Below are positions 27,000 through 36,190 of a stretch of DNA of 42,261 bases, piece after piece (the stretch's first letter is position 1; each line of letters opens with the position of its first letter). The position numbers and the translations under genes were made by a program. Source of the DNA: Peptoniphilus_A olsenii (GTDB taxonomy: Bacteria > Bacillota > Clostridia > Tissierellales > Peptoniphilaceae); assembly GCF_040545475.1 (NCBI RefSeq), contig NZ_JBEPMA010000015.1, positions 1 through 42,261 on the forward strand, read 5' to 3'. Under the pieces are notes generated by a model. That model was given only the letters and a program-made list of their open reading frames with translations. It had not been told where the DNA came from and did no database searches.

Positions 27000-29702
27000 T
27001 TAATTTTTTCTAAATCTAATTTTCTTTTGTATTTCTCCTGCTACTAATGGTATTACTGATGCTCCAAGCACTACTCCTATTTCTTTTGGTCCTAGGTTCA
27101 TCAGTCCAAAGGCTTCGTTTAATACTGGTACATAAATTACCACTAACATCAACAAGAATGATACAAATGTTGCAAGCACTAATTTTTTATTTGTAAATAC
27201 TCCTATCTCAAATACTGTCTTATCAATTGATCTTGAAGTATATGATCTAAGTAATTCACAAATTATTAGTGTTGAGAACGCCATTGTTCTTGCATGGTTA
27301 ACTCCACTTTCCATTCCATACCATTTTAGACCTACAAAGTACGATAAAAGTGTAGCCACTGTTATGGCAATTGATTGAATGGCAACTGTAATTCTAATTT
27401 CTTTATCTATTATAGCTTCATTTGGATCACGAGGTGGCTCATTCATTATATCAGCTTCGCCTTGTTCAACTCCAAGTGCTAATGCTGGGAAAGAGTCTGT
27501 CACTAAGTTTAGCCATAGAAGCTGTATTGGTATTAGCGGTACTGGCACATCTAATAGAATTGCAATTAAAACTATCAAAACTTCACCAAGGTTACAAGAA
27601 AGTAAATATGCTACGAATTTTTTAATATTAGAATATATTATTCTTCCTTCTTCTACTGCATTAACTATTGTTGCAAAGTTATCATCTGTCAGTATTACTT
27701 CTGCTGTACTTTTTGCTACGTCTGTTCCTGTAATACCCATAGCAATACCAATATCACCTTTTTTAATGGCAGGTGCATCGTTAACTCCATCTCCAGTCAT
27801 AGCTGCTATATGGCCATTTTCTTTTAGAGCTGTTACGATTTGAACTTTATTTTCTGGAGATACTCTAGTATAAACTGTTTTATGTTTTACAACTTCTCTA
27901 AGTTCTTCTGGTGTCATTTCATTTAACTCACGACCCATTATGGCTTCATCATCTGATTTTGCTATGCCCAAATCTTTTGCTATGGCAAGTCCTGTTTCTA
28001 AATAGTCTCCTGTTATCATAATAGGTTTAATGCCCGCAGTTTTACATTCTGCGATTGCATCTCGCACTTCTGGTCTTGCTGGGTCAATCATACCTGTCAA
28101 GGCAACAAATACCATCTCGTTTTCGATTTTTTCTGATGATATATTTTCTGGTAATGTCTCGTGAATTCTAAATGCATATGCTAAACATCTTAAAGCACTT
28201 CTAGCAAATTCTGTATTTTTCTCTAATGCTAGTTCTCTTTCTTCGTCAGTAAAGTCTTTTATTTCTCCGTCAATCAAAATCTTGTCACATTTTGATATTA
28301 CAATATCTGGTGCGCCTTTGGTAAAGGATACAATTTTTTCATCGAAAAATTTATCATGAAAAGTTGTCATCATTTTTCTATCTGAATCAAAAGGTATTTC
28401 TTCAATTCTTTCAAACTGCTTATTTAGTTCTACAATAGAACCACCAGCTTTTTCTGTAAAAGTTAAAAGTGCTCCTTCTGTAGGATCTCCTGCAATTGTC
28501 GCGTCTTCACCTTCAACTTTAAGTTTTGCATCATTTGTTAGGGCAGCTATAGAAGATAACATCCTTAAATTATTTTCATCCTCTATACTTACTTTTTGAC
28601 CGTCAATTGTAACATCACCTTTTGGTGAATATCCTGTTCCTGAGACTTCAAATACTTTTCCATCTGTAAATGCTCTTGTAACTGTCATTTCATTTTGAGT
28701 TAGTGTACCAGTTTTGTCTGAACAAATTACAGTTGTTGTCCCAAGTGTTTCTACTGCCAATAGTTTTTTTACTATGGCATTTCTTTGAGCCATTTTACCC
28801 ATACCAATTGAAAGTACAATTGTAACAATTGCTGGTAATCCTTCGGGCACTGCTGCTACTGCAAGTGATATAGCTGTCATAAACATTTCTAGTGGGTCAT
28901 TTTTATAAAGTATACCTACTGCCATTACTGCTATACATATAACTATAACTAAAATTCCAAGTGTTTTTGAAAGTTTTGCTAATTTTTTTTGAAGAGGAGT
29001 TTGTTCATCGCCAACTGTAGAAATTGAGGTTGCGATTTTACCAATTTCTGTGTTGTATCCAGTTTCAACAACGACACCACTACCTCTGCCATAAGTTACT
29101 ATTGTGGAAGAATATGCTAAATTTTCCCTGTCTCCAATTTCTACTTTGTCATCATATTTTATTTTGTAGTCTTTTTCAACTGGCACAGATTCTCCAGTAA
29201 GAGATGATTCGTCAATTTGCATATTAGAAGATGATATTAATCTTAAATCTGCTGGAACAACATCACCAGTTTCTAAAATTACAACATCTCCTGGCACAAG
29301 GTCAGCTGAATCAATTTCAACTTGTTCTCCACCTCTTAATACTTTAGCTTTTGGAGAAGACATTTTTTGAAGTGCAGCTATGGCTTCTTCCGCCTTACCT
29401 TCTTGGTAAATTGATAAAAATGCATTCACTACTACTATTGCAATAATTATTAATGTATCAACGCCCTCACCTATGACAAATGATACAATAGCTGCTGCTA
29501 TCAATATCAAAATCATAGGATCTAATAATTGATCTTTTAATTTTTGAATAAAAGGTTTCTTTTCTTCCTTTTTAAGTTCATTTTTGCCATATTTTTCTAA
29601 TCTTTTATTGGCAATTTCACTTGGCAGACCAGAGTTCGAAGTTTCAAGCTTTTGAAGTGCTTCATCTGGGGACTGATTGTACCAATTTTCAAATTTTTCC
29701 AT
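27000..29702 (-). CDS. P-type cation ATPase (P2A, Ca2+/Mn2+ type)
   Basis: A 900-residue P-type pump of the calcium-ATPase branch. The phosphorylation motif CSDKTGTLTQNE lies near residue 330, the TGES of the actuator domain is at its usual place, and the hinge MTGDGVNDAPAIK is present. Membrane ligands are kept: PEGLP in helix 4, a SCNLGEV segment in helix 5, and NLVTD in helix 6. These match both calcium sites of the SERCA type, so Ca2+ transport is plausible. But the gene sits directly behind an Mn2+ riboswitch, so Mn2+ export is expected. The start is the ATG at 29702, 6 bases after AAGGAGG; a longer open frame to 29774 would run through the riboswitch terminator. Confidence 0.93.
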   Translation of the reverse strand: MEKFENWYNQSPDEALQKLETSNSGLPSEIANKRLEKYGKNELKKEEKKPFIQKLKDQLLDPMILILIAAAIVSFVIGEGVDTLIIIAIVVVNAFLSIYQEGKAEEAIAALQKMSSPKAKVLRGGEQVEIDSADLVPGDVVILETGDVVPADLRLISSSNMQIDESSLTGESVPVEKDYKIKYDDKVEIGDRENLAYSSTIVTYGRGSGVVVETGYNTEIGKIATSISTVGDEQTPLQKKLAKLSKTLGILVIVICIAVMAVGILYKNDPLEMFMTAISLAVAAVPEGLPAIVTIVLSIGMGKMAQRNAIVKKLLAVETLGTTTVICSDKTGTLTQNEMTVTRAFTDGKVFEVSGTGYSPKGDVTIDGQKVSIEDENNLRMLSSIAALTNDAKLKVEGEDATIAGDPTEGALLTFTEKAGGSIVELNKQFERIEEIPFDSDRKMMTTFHDKFFDEKIVSFTKGAPDIVISKCDKILIDGEIKDFTDEERELALEKNTEFARSALRCLAYAFRIHETLPENISSEKIENEMVFVALTGMIDPARPEVRDAIAECKTAGIKPIMITGDYLETGLAIAKDLGIAKSDDEAIMGRELNEMTPEELREVVKHKTVYTRVSPENKVQIVTALKENGHIAAMTGDGVNDAPAIKKGDIGIAMGITGTDVAKSTAEVILTDDNFATIVNAVEEGRIIYSNIKKFVAYLLSCNLGEVLIVLIAILLDVPVPLIPIQLLWLNLVTDSFPALALGVEQGEADIMNEPPRDPNEAIIDKEIRITVAIQSIAITVATLLSYFVGLKWYGMESGVNHARTMAFSTLIICELLRSYTSRSIDKTVFEIGVFTNKKLVLATFVSFLLMLVVIYVPVLNEAFGLMNLGPKEIGVVLGASVIPLVAGEIQKKIRFRKN

Positions 29703-29734
29703 TTTTTCCTCCTTAAGATTATAATAAAAAACAA

Positions 29735-29843
29735 TAAAAAAAGACCGATGTAATAAACATTCGGTCTCACACACTTGAAATAAAGTTTTTCAGCCGGGCA
29801 TAGCCGTATTGACGACTGAAAATTTATAGTTACTCCCCTAAGT
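29735..29843 (-). promoter_or_regulatory. yybP-ykoY (Mn2+) riboswitch with terminator
   Basis: On the minus strand the leader opens with TTAGGGGAGTAAC and continues with GTCGTCAATACGGCT, then GCCCGGCTGAAAAACTTT, then GTGAGACC. These are the conserved blocks of the yybP-ykoY element. The GAGACC end overlaps a terminator hairpin (AGACCGAATG with CATCGGTCT, then seven T). When Mn2+ is bound, GAGACC pairs with the 5' strand and the terminator cannot form, so the gene is on at high Mn2+. It lies between a consensus promoter and the P-type ATPase. Confidence 0.9.
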
Positions 29844-29850
29844 TCTTTAA

Positions 29851-29879
29851 ATTATAACAAATTTTGGAGATATTAACAA
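29851..29879 (-). promoter_or_regulatory. Promoter of the Mn2+ riboswitch transcript
   Basis: TTGTTA (29874-29879), a 17-base spacer and a perfect TATAAT (29851-29856) lie about 8 bases before the first riboswitch base, so the aptamer is the very start of the RNA. Confidence 0.82.
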
Positions 29880-29970
29880 TATATTATTAGTAAAAACGAA
29901 GTTTATACTTTTAGTTTAATACCCATTTTTGCTAATAATTTTGCAAAAAATACTTATATTTTACTATTAA

Positions 29971-31263
29971 TTATTTATTAGTTTTAGGAACTATTTTATC
30001 CTTGCCACCCATATACATTTGTAATGGTTGTGGAATTTTAACTGTTCCATCTTCTTGTAGCAGATTTTCTAAAAATGCTATTAACATTCTTGGCGGTGCT
30101 ACTACAGTGTTATTAAGAGTATGCGCTAAATAAGTTCCATTTTCGCCACGGAGTTTGATATTTAATCTTCTTGCTTGTGCATCTCCTAAGTTTGAACAAG
30201 AACCCACTTCAAAATATTTATTTTGTCTTGGAGAGAAAGCCTCTACATCTAGAGATTTTACTTTTAAGTCAGCTAAATCACCTGAGCAGCATTCTAGTGT
30301 TCGTACAGGTATTTCTAATGATCTAAAAAAGTCTACTGTGTTTTGCCACAATTTTACAAACCAATCCTTAGAATCCTCCGGTTTACAAATAACTACCATT
30401 TCTTGCTTTTCAAATTGGTGAATTCTATAAACTCCTCTTTCTTCAATCCCATGAGCTCCTACTTCCTTTCTGAAACATGGTGAATATGAAGTAAGTGCTA
30501 GAGGCATCTTTTCTTCAGGCGTAATTGTATTTATATATTTACCAATCATAGAGTGTTCAGAAGTTCCAATTAAATATAAATCTTCGCCTTCGATTTTATA
30601 CATCATATTTTCCATTTCAGCAAAACTCATAACTCCTGTCACAACATCAGATCTAATCATAAACGGAGGAATATGATATTCAAAACCTCTATCTATCATA
30701 AAATCACGAGCATATGCAAGAATTGCAGAGTGAAGTCTAGCTATATCACCTTTAAGATAATAGAAACCTGCACCTGAAGTATTTCTTGAAGAGTCTAAAT
30801 CTATTCCATCAAAACTTTCCATAATATCAACATGGTACGGAACTTCAAAGTTTGGAATTATTGGCTCCCCAAATTTTTCTAATTCAACATTTTCGCTGTC
30901 ATCTTTGCCTATAGGTACAGTTTCGTCCATCATTTGTGGTATAACCATCATTCTTGTTTTTAATTCTTCTGCTAGAGTTTTTTCACTTTTTTCAAGTTTT
31001 GCAATCTCTTCATTTATATCAGCTACTTTTTTCTTGGCTTCTTCAGCTTTATCTAATTCTTTATTTTGCATGAATTTGCCAATTTCTTTGGAAGCTTTGT
31101 TTTTTTCTGCTCTTAGATTATCTCCATCAGTTTTAGATGCTCTTAGTTTCTCGTCAATTTCAATAACTTCATCTACTAATTTTAATTTTTCATCTTGAAA
31201 TTTCTTTTTAATATTTTCTTTAACAGCTTCAGGATTTTCCCTTATAAATTTAATATCTAACAT
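29971..31263 (-). CDS. serS: Seryl-tRNA synthetase
   Basis: Charges tRNA-Ser (and the selenocysteine tRNA if present). The protein is 430 residues. The N-terminal coiled-coil arm (about residues 30-105, rich in Lys and Glu) binds the tRNA. Class II motif 2 is seen in FRKEVGAHGIEERGVYRIHQ and motif 3 in the ARRLNIKLRGENGT...LNNTVVAPPRMLIAFLENL region. The ATG has GGAGG six bases upstream. A T-box lies ahead, so transcription depends on the charging state of tRNA-Ser. Confidence 0.98.
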   Translation of the reverse strand: MLDIKFIRENPEAVKENIKKKFQDEKLKLVDEVIEIDEKLRASKTDGDNLRAEKNKASKEIGKFMQNKELDKAEEAKKKVADINEEIAKLEKSEKTLAEELKTRMMVIPQMMDETVPIGKDDSENVELEKFGEPIIPNFEVPYHVDIMESFDGIDLDSSRNTSGAGFYYLKGDIARLHSAILAYARDFMIDRGFEYHIPPFMIRSDVVTGVMSFAEMENMMYKIEGEDLYLIGTSEHSMIGKYINTITPEEKMPLALTSYSPCFRKEVGAHGIEERGVYRIHQFEKQEMVVICKPEDSKDWFVKLWQNTVDFFRSLEIPVRTLECCSGDLADLKVKSLDVEAFSPRQNKYFEVGSCSNLGDAQARRLNIKLRGENGTYLAHTLNNTVVAPPRMLIAFLENLLQEDGTVKIPQPLQMYMGGKDKIVPKTNK

Positions 31264-31286
31264 ATGTCCTCCAAATAAAAATAATT

Positions 31287-31473
31287 AAAAAAGGCCTCTC
31301 ATCCCTAAAGGGACGAGAGACCCGCGTTGCCACCCTAATTAACCAAATGGTTCACTTAATATATATAGACTATGAGGTGGATTCATAATAAACAAACTAC
31401 AATTTTACACCATCCAACTGCTCTCTATAAGTTTATTTAAGACTACTATTCTCAATCATCGTCTTATGAAATT
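31287..31473 (-). promoter_or_regulatory. T-box leader of serS (serine, specifier TCC)
   Basis: The T-box core AGGGTGGCAACGCGG lies at 31322-31336 (minus strand), followed by a terminator with CTCTCGTCCC / GGGATGAGAG arms and six T. The upstream part contains AGTA (the specifier-loop E motif) and a GAGAGCAGTTGG...GGTG-type distal stem I. The specifier appears as TCC at 31379-31381 in the context GAATCCACC, a serine codon, matching the gene downstream. The stem I closing pairs were judged by eye. Confidence 0.88.
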
Positions 31474-31479
31474 ATTTCC

Positions 31480-31507
31480 ATTATAACATATAAATTGAAT
31501 TTTTCAA
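31480..31507 (-). promoter_or_regulatory. Promoter of the serS T-box transcript
   Basis: TTGAAA (31502-31507), a 16-base spacer and a perfect TATAAT (31480-31485) lie just before the T-box leader. The AT-rich stretch from here to the panB stop (31508-31702) has no feature I can support. Confidence 0.8.
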
Positions 31508-31702
31508 CACTCTTTGTAATCATTAATCATGAGTTGAATTTTTAATTAATTAATAGTAAATTTTGTTATAAATATAAAATCTTCTATCTATTATATTAAT
31601 TAACGATAAAATTTATATGTAAAAATCATAAAATAATTTAATTTAAATATTGACTATATTATTCAAGTCGGCATTAATAGCAACATATTTTTTAAGATAT
31701 AA

Positions 31703-32533
31703 TTATAGAATTTGATCCAATAATTCTTTTTTCATTTTAAAACTATGCTCTTCTGTTGGGAAAGTTTTTTCTTTTACTTCCTTGTCATAATTTTTAAAAG
31801 CTTCTACGACTTCATCTCCAATTTGAGCAAAATGTTTGATAAATTTTGGTTTAAAATCATCATACATTCCAAGCATATCTTGGTATACAAGAACTTGTCC
31901 ATCACAACCATTACCTGCACCTATACCAATTGTAGGAATTTCTAGCATTTCAGTGATTTTGTCTGCCAATTCTTTTGGAACACATTCAAGCACAACTGCA
32001 AATGCTCCAGCTCCTTCAACAGCTTTTGCATCCGCTAAAAGGTTTTTTGCAGTGTCAAGATTTTTTCCCTGAACTTTAAAGCCACCTAATTGATTTAGTG
32101 ATTGTGGTGTTAAACCGATATGTGCACATACTGGTATTTTTGCATCAACAATTGCTTTTATTATTTCTTTTACTTCTGTTCCACCTTCAAGTTTAACACA
32201 ATTTGCTCTACCTTCACTCATGAGTCTACCTGCATTTTCAACAGCCTGTGGAATATTCGTGTTTGTATAAGACATAAAAGGCATATCACATACAACTAAT
32301 GTATCTTTTACTCCACGTGATACAGCTCTTGAATGGTGAATCATATCTTCTAGTGTGACGCTTATAGTATCTTCATAACCTAGCATTGTCATTCCCAAGC
32401 TATCTCCTACCAAGATCGCATTTATACCAGATTTTTCTACAAGTTTAGCTACTGTGTAATCGTAAGCTGTCACCATAGATAGTTTTTCGCCTTTTTGTTT
32501 TGCTTCCTTAAATGTTAATGTCGTATTTTTCAA
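31703..32533 (-). CDS. panB: 3-methyl-2-oxobutanoate hydroxymethyltransferase
   Basis: First dedicated step of pantothenate synthesis: it adds a hydroxymethyl group to 2-oxoisovalerate to make ketopantoate. The protein is 276 residues, a TIM barrel with the metal and substrate signatures GDSLGMTMLGY (metal-binding Asp), CDMPFMSY, KLEGG and the catalytic Glu region VLECVPKELA, and GIGAGNGCDGQVLVYQDMLGM. The start is TTG with an AGGAGG site 6 bases upstream. It follows the PanG-like gene by 51 bases on the same strand. panC and panD are not in the window. Confidence 0.96.
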   Translation of the reverse strand: MKNTTLTFKEAKQKGEKLSMVTAYDYTVAKLVEKSGINAILVGDSLGMTMLGYEDTISVTLEDMIHHSRAVSRGVKDTLVVCDMPFMSYTNTNIPQAVENAGRLMSEGRANCVKLEGGTEVKEIIKAIVDAKIPVCAHIGLTPQSLNQLGGFKVQGKNLDTAKNLLADAKAVEGAGAFAVVLECVPKELADKITEMLEIPTIGIGAGNGCDGQVLVYQDMLGMYDDFKPKFIKHFAQIGDEVVEAFKNYDKEVKEKTFPTEEHSFKMKKELLDQIL

Positions 32534-32584
32534 TTTTTACCTCCTGATACAGTTCCTCAACAGGATACTGTTCAAAATTTTCAA

Positions 32585-33445
32585 TTAATTTTTCTTAAGT
32601 TCTTCTTCTAAAATATTATAATCTCTGTTAGGATTTTTCTTTTTAGAAATTTCTAATAATAATGTGCTAATTTTTGAATAAACTTCTTTTTCTATCTTTA
32701 AGTCATGTTTGTCAAGAAAATCAAAATGTGAGTTTATAGTATTATAATCGCCTCTATCAACAGGACCTGTCAATGAATTGATTGCTCCCTTGTCAAAAAA
32801 GTTTTCTAAGTTTTTCTCTCCTAAAACTTTTAATGCATCTAAAGCTTCTCTTTCGCTAAAATCATAAATTTTTAATAATTCTGTAGCCATATATCCAAGA
32901 CCTATAACTAAATTACTCACACATACAGTTGACAGATGATATCCACTTTTATCTTTGGTTTTTAAAATTTTATATGGATTTTTTAACCTATCTAGATTTT
33001 TGGTCAAGATATCTAACGCTTCTTTATCGCCTTCAATTGTAAAAAATGCACCATCTAAATCCTTATAAGAATTTTCTTTGCTGGAAAATGCAAGCGCCGG
33101 ATGCATAGAACAAGAAAAAAAGTCTTTGTTATCTCTTGAAAATATATCTGATGATAAACTGCCACTACAATGACATATTACTTTATTCTTTAAATCATAT
33201 TTTTTTATACAATCCCAAACTTTTACTATTTCATTATCTGGAGTAGTAATAAAAATTACATCATTATTAGAAACAGCATTTTGAATATTTTCAAAAGATT
33301 TGGTGTCTGTAAGTTTCGAACTATACTCTGCACTTTTAAAAGTTTTACTGTAAAATCCATCTAGAATTAAGTAATCGTTATCAAAAAAATAGAGCCCAAG
33401 TGATGTTCCTACTCTTCCAGCACCTATAATTGCCGCTTTATAAAT
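32585..33445 (-). CDS. panG: Rossmann/DUF2520 protein, likely ketopantoate reductase PanG
   Basis: A 286-residue protein when started at the ATT at 33445: Rossmann GAGRVGTSLG (residues 8-17) for NADP(H), the ITTPDNEI pattern, then CHCSGSLSSD and HPALAF, and a DUF2520 helical domain (about 130-286). This layout is that of the DUF2520 reductases, which include the ketopantoate reductase PanG; being next to panB supports that job. An ATG at 33106 would remove the nucleotide-binding part. The only ribosome site, GGAGGTG, sits 5 bases before ATT, and no ATG, GTG or TTG in frame lies nearby, so ATT is the predicted start. The name rests on context and architecture. Confidence 0.82.
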   Translation of the reverse strand: MYKAAIIGAGRVGTSLGLYFFDNDYLILDGFYSKTFKSAEYSSKLTDTKSFENIQNAVSNNDVIFITTPDNEIVKVWDCIKKYDLKNKVICHCSGSLSSDIFSRDNKDFFSCSMHPALAFSSKENSYKDLDGAFFTIEGDKEALDILTKNLDRLKNPYKILKTKDKSGYHLSTVCVSNLVIGLGYMATELLKIYDFSEREALDALKVLGEKNLENFFDKGAINSLTGPVDRGDYNTINSHFDFLDKHDLKIEKEVYSKISTLLLEISKKKNPNRDYNILEEELKKN

Positions 33446-33474
33446 ATAATCACCTCCGTATTTAATTTTTACTA

Positions 33475-33505
33475 TTAAAAAGGGTTACGATTTAATGTAA
33501 CCCTT
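33475..33505 (-). terminator. Terminator after argGH
   Basis: A 9-bp perfect stem AAGGGTTAC / GTAACCCTT (33480-33488 with 33497-33505) with an 8-base loop is followed by T on the minus strand. It lies 40 bases after the argH stop. It is also within the leader of the next gene if the promoter at 33525-33553 is used. Confidence 0.8.
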
Positions 33506-33524
33506 AATTTATAGTATCGGAGCA

Positions 33525-33553
33525 ATTATACTTAAAATTATATAATTATTCAA
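33525..33553 (-). promoter_or_regulatory. Candidate promoter of the panG-panB operon overlapping the argH end
   Basis: TTGAAT (33548-33553), a 17-base spacer and a perfect TATAAT (33525-33530) lie across the last codons and stop of argH. If used, the transcript would carry the argH terminator hairpin in its leader before the PanG-like start. Confidence 0.6.
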
Positions 33554-34949
33554 GGTGATTATGGATTTTAAATGCTTTCAACTCTTGTTCTGTAAGTTTA
33601 ATCTGTTCTTTAACTCTATTTGGGCTAGGACCTCCAAATACATCTCTTTCTTCTAATATAAATTTCAAATCTATATATTGATAGTAATCTTCATCAAATA
33701 CTTCCGAAAAATTTTTATAAGTTTCTAAATTTATTTCATTTAAACTCAAATCATTCTCTATTGCATAATTTACAATAGAACCTGTTATATAGTAAGCATC
33801 TCTAAAAGCGAGACCTTTTTTTACTAAATAATCAGCGGTATCTGTTGCATTTATATAGCCTTTATGAGCCATTTCAAGCATTCTGTTTTTGTTAACTTTA
33901 AGTGTAGAAAGCATACCAATTAGTATTTTTACAGTGATTTCAAAATTTTCAAATGAATCAAATAAATAATATTTGTCCTCCTGCAAATCTTTATTATATG
34001 AAAGTGGAGTTGCTTTTAATACTGTTAGAATTCCAATTAAATTTGAATTGAGCCTAGCAGCTTTTGCTCTGATTAGCTCTGCCATATCAGGATTTTTCTT
34101 TTGAGGCATTATTGAAGATCCGCTAGAATATTCATCAGCTATTTCGATAAATCTAAATTCTTGTGATGAATATATTATCATCTCTTCTGCAAGTCTTGAA
34201 AAATGCATAGAAGACATTGCCAAAATATTTATAAACTCAATTACATGATCTCTGTCTGATACAGAATCCATGGAATTTAACGTAGGTTTGGTGAAACCCA
34301 ACTCTCTTGCAGTAAATTCTCTATCGATTGGATAAGTTGTGGCAGCTAATGCACAAGAACCTAATGGAGATGCGTCAAGGCTTTTTAGTGAATCGTCAAG
34401 TCTTTTTATATCTCTTAAAATCATTTGAGCATAAGCCATAATGTTATGAGCATAAGTTACAGGCTGTGCAATTTGTAAATGCGTATATCCCGGCATAATG
34501 GTATTTAAATTATCTTTTGCCAATCGGATAATTGTTTTTTCAAGTTCGAGTAAAAGACCAATTGATTTTTTAGTCTTATCTCGTATATATAATTTTATAT
34601 CTAGAGCCACTTGATCATTTCTCGATCTTGCAGTGTGTAGTTTTTTGCCAGCTTCGCCAATCCTTTTAGTTAATTGTTCTTCCACAAACATATGGATATC
34701 TTCGGACTCTATTGAAAACTCTAAAACACCATTTTGTATATCTTCAAGTATTGAATCTAGACCTTCTTTTATTTTTTTATAATCAGATTTTGAAATTATG
34801 CCGCATTTTTCTAGCATTTTTGCATGAACTTTAGAACCCATTATATCGTATTTATATAATTTATAATCTACTGTTATAGAACTATTAAATTCATGTGCTA
34901 AATTTGAAGTTTTATTATTGAAACGTCCTTTATATAAATCCATTACCAT
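33546..34949 (-). CDS. argH: Argininosuccinate lyase
   Basis: Last step of arginine synthesis: splits argininosuccinate into arginine and fumarate. The protein is 467 residues. The fumarase-superfamily signature GSSIMPQKKNPD with the flexible catalytic loop, HTARSRNDQVALD, and GYTHLQIAQP are present. The start overlaps the end of argG; ATG at 34949 or 34943 are possible and neither has a strong ribosome site, so translation is probably coupled. It is cotranscribed with argG. Confidence 0.97.
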   Translation of the reverse strand: MVMDLYKGRFNNKTSNLAHEFNSSITVDYKLYKYDIMGSKVHAKMLEKCGIISKSDYKKIKEGLDSILEDIQNGVLEFSIESEDIHMFVEEQLTKRIGEAGKKLHTARSRNDQVALDIKLYIRDKTKKSIGLLLELEKTIIRLAKDNLNTIMPGYTHLQIAQPVTYAHNIMAYAQMILRDIKRLDDSLKSLDASPLGSCALAATTYPIDREFTARELGFTKPTLNSMDSVSDRDHVIEFINILAMSSMHFSRLAEEMIIYSSQEFRFIEIADEYSSGSSIMPQKKNPDMAELIRAKAARLNSNLIGILTVLKATPLSYNKDLQEDKYYLFDSFENFEITVKILIGMLSTLKVNKNRMLEMAHKGYINATDTADYLVKKGLAFRDAYYITGSIVNYAIENDLSLNEINLETYKNFSEVFDEDYYQYIDLKFILEERDVFGGPSPNRVKEQIKLTEQELKAFKIHNHLE

Positions 34950-36175
34950 TCATTCTTTCTTTTTTGTATTGCTTCTATCTTTTGTGGCAAAGCAAATAAA
35001 TTTACAAATCCTTGGGAATCATATTGGTCATAAACTCCATCTTCACCAAAAGTAGCAAACTCTTCAGAATGAAGTGAATATTTTGAACTTACTCCATTAG
35101 GAATAATATTTCCTTTAAATAATTTGAGTTTTACTTTGCCTGTCACTCTTTCTTGAGTTTCATCTACAAATGCTTGAAGAGACTTTCTTAGTTTTGAATA
35201 CCAAAGTCCTCTATACACTTCATTTGCATATTTTAATGCTAATATCTGCTTAAATTTTAATGTATCACCATCAAGAGTTATACTCTCTAGTATTTCGTGT
35301 GCCTTATATAAAATTGCTCCAGCTGGATTTTCATATACGCCTCTTACTTTTATTCCTGTTATTCTGTTTTCGATAATATCATCAATACCAATTGCGTGTT
35401 CGCCGCCTATTTTGTTCAAATATTTGATAATATCTATGCCTTTCATCTCATTGCCATTTATTGCTACAGGTATTCCTTTATGAAATTCAATTTCTAACTC
35501 TTCTGCCTCATTTTTTGCATCTTTGTAATTTTTACAAAAAGTCAAAAAATTGTCGTATTCTAAACTGTTTTCTGGGTTTTCAATCTCTAAGCCTTCATGA
35601 GATATATGCCAAAGGTTAGTATCTTCCGAATATGCACTGCCATTATTTTTATTTATAGGGATATTTCTTTTGGCTGCATACTCTTCTTCATCTTCACGTG
35701 ATTTTATTTCCCAAAATCTCCATGGAACAATAATTTTTATATCTGGATCAAAATGTCTAATTGTTGTTTCAAATCTAACTTGATCATTGCCCTTGCCAGT
35801 GCAACCGTGAACTATAGCATCGGCACCTTCTTTATGTGCTATTTCTACAATTCTTCTAGCAATAATTGGCCTTGCAAAAGCAGTACCTAGAAGATATTGA
35901 TTTTCGTATTTTGCTCCTGCCTTTAGAGTATTAAATACAAAATCTTCAACAAATTCTTCTTTAATATCTTCAATGTATAATTTTGATGCTCCAGTAGCAA
36001 TAGCTTTTTCGTGTAGTCCAATAAGTTCTTGCTCTTGCCCAACATCGCCTGAAACCGCTATGACTTCACAGCCATAATTTTCTTTTAACCAAGATATCAT
36101 AACTGATGTATCAAGACCACCTGAATATGCCAAAATAACTTTTTTAAGTTTCAAATTTTTCATCTTATCTTCCAT
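34943..36175 (-). CDS. argG: Argininosuccinate synthase
   Basis: Joins citrulline and aspartate with ATP. The protein is 411 residues. The ATP-binding P-loop AYSGGLDTSV is near residue 17, and HGCTGKGNDQVRFE and AYSEDTNLWHIS are family signatures. I chose the ATG at 36175, five bases after GGAGGT; an upstream open frame to 36244 runs backwards through the T-box terminator and is not coding. No other arginine genes (argJBDF) lie here, so argGH would make arginine from citrulline supplied elsewhere. Confidence 0.97.
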   Translation of the reverse strand: MEDKMKNLKLKKVILAYSGGLDTSVMISWLKENYGCEVIAVSGDVGQEQELIGLHEKAIATGASKLYIEDIKEEFVEDFVFNTLKAGAKYENQYLLGTAFARPIIARRIVEIAHKEGADAIVHGCTGKGNDQVRFETTIRHFDPDIKIIVPWRFWEIKSREDEEEYAAKRNIPINKNNGSAYSEDTNLWHISHEGLEIENPENSLEYDNFLTFCKNYKDAKNEAEELEIEFHKGIPVAINGNEMKGIDIIKYLNKIGGEHAIGIDDIIENRITGIKVRGVYENPAGAILYKAHEILESITLDGDTLKFKQILALKYANEVYRGLWYSKLRKSLQAFVDETQERVTGKVKLKLFKGNIIPNGVSSKYSLHSEEFATFGEDGVYDQYDSQGFVNLFALPQKIEAIQKRKNEW

Positions 36176-36190
36176 ATTTACCTCCATAAT

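Noticed and set aside
29703..29774. N-terminal extension of the P-type ATPase to 29774
   Set aside because: It lies in the riboswitch terminator hairpin; AAGGAGG directly precedes the ATG at 29702.
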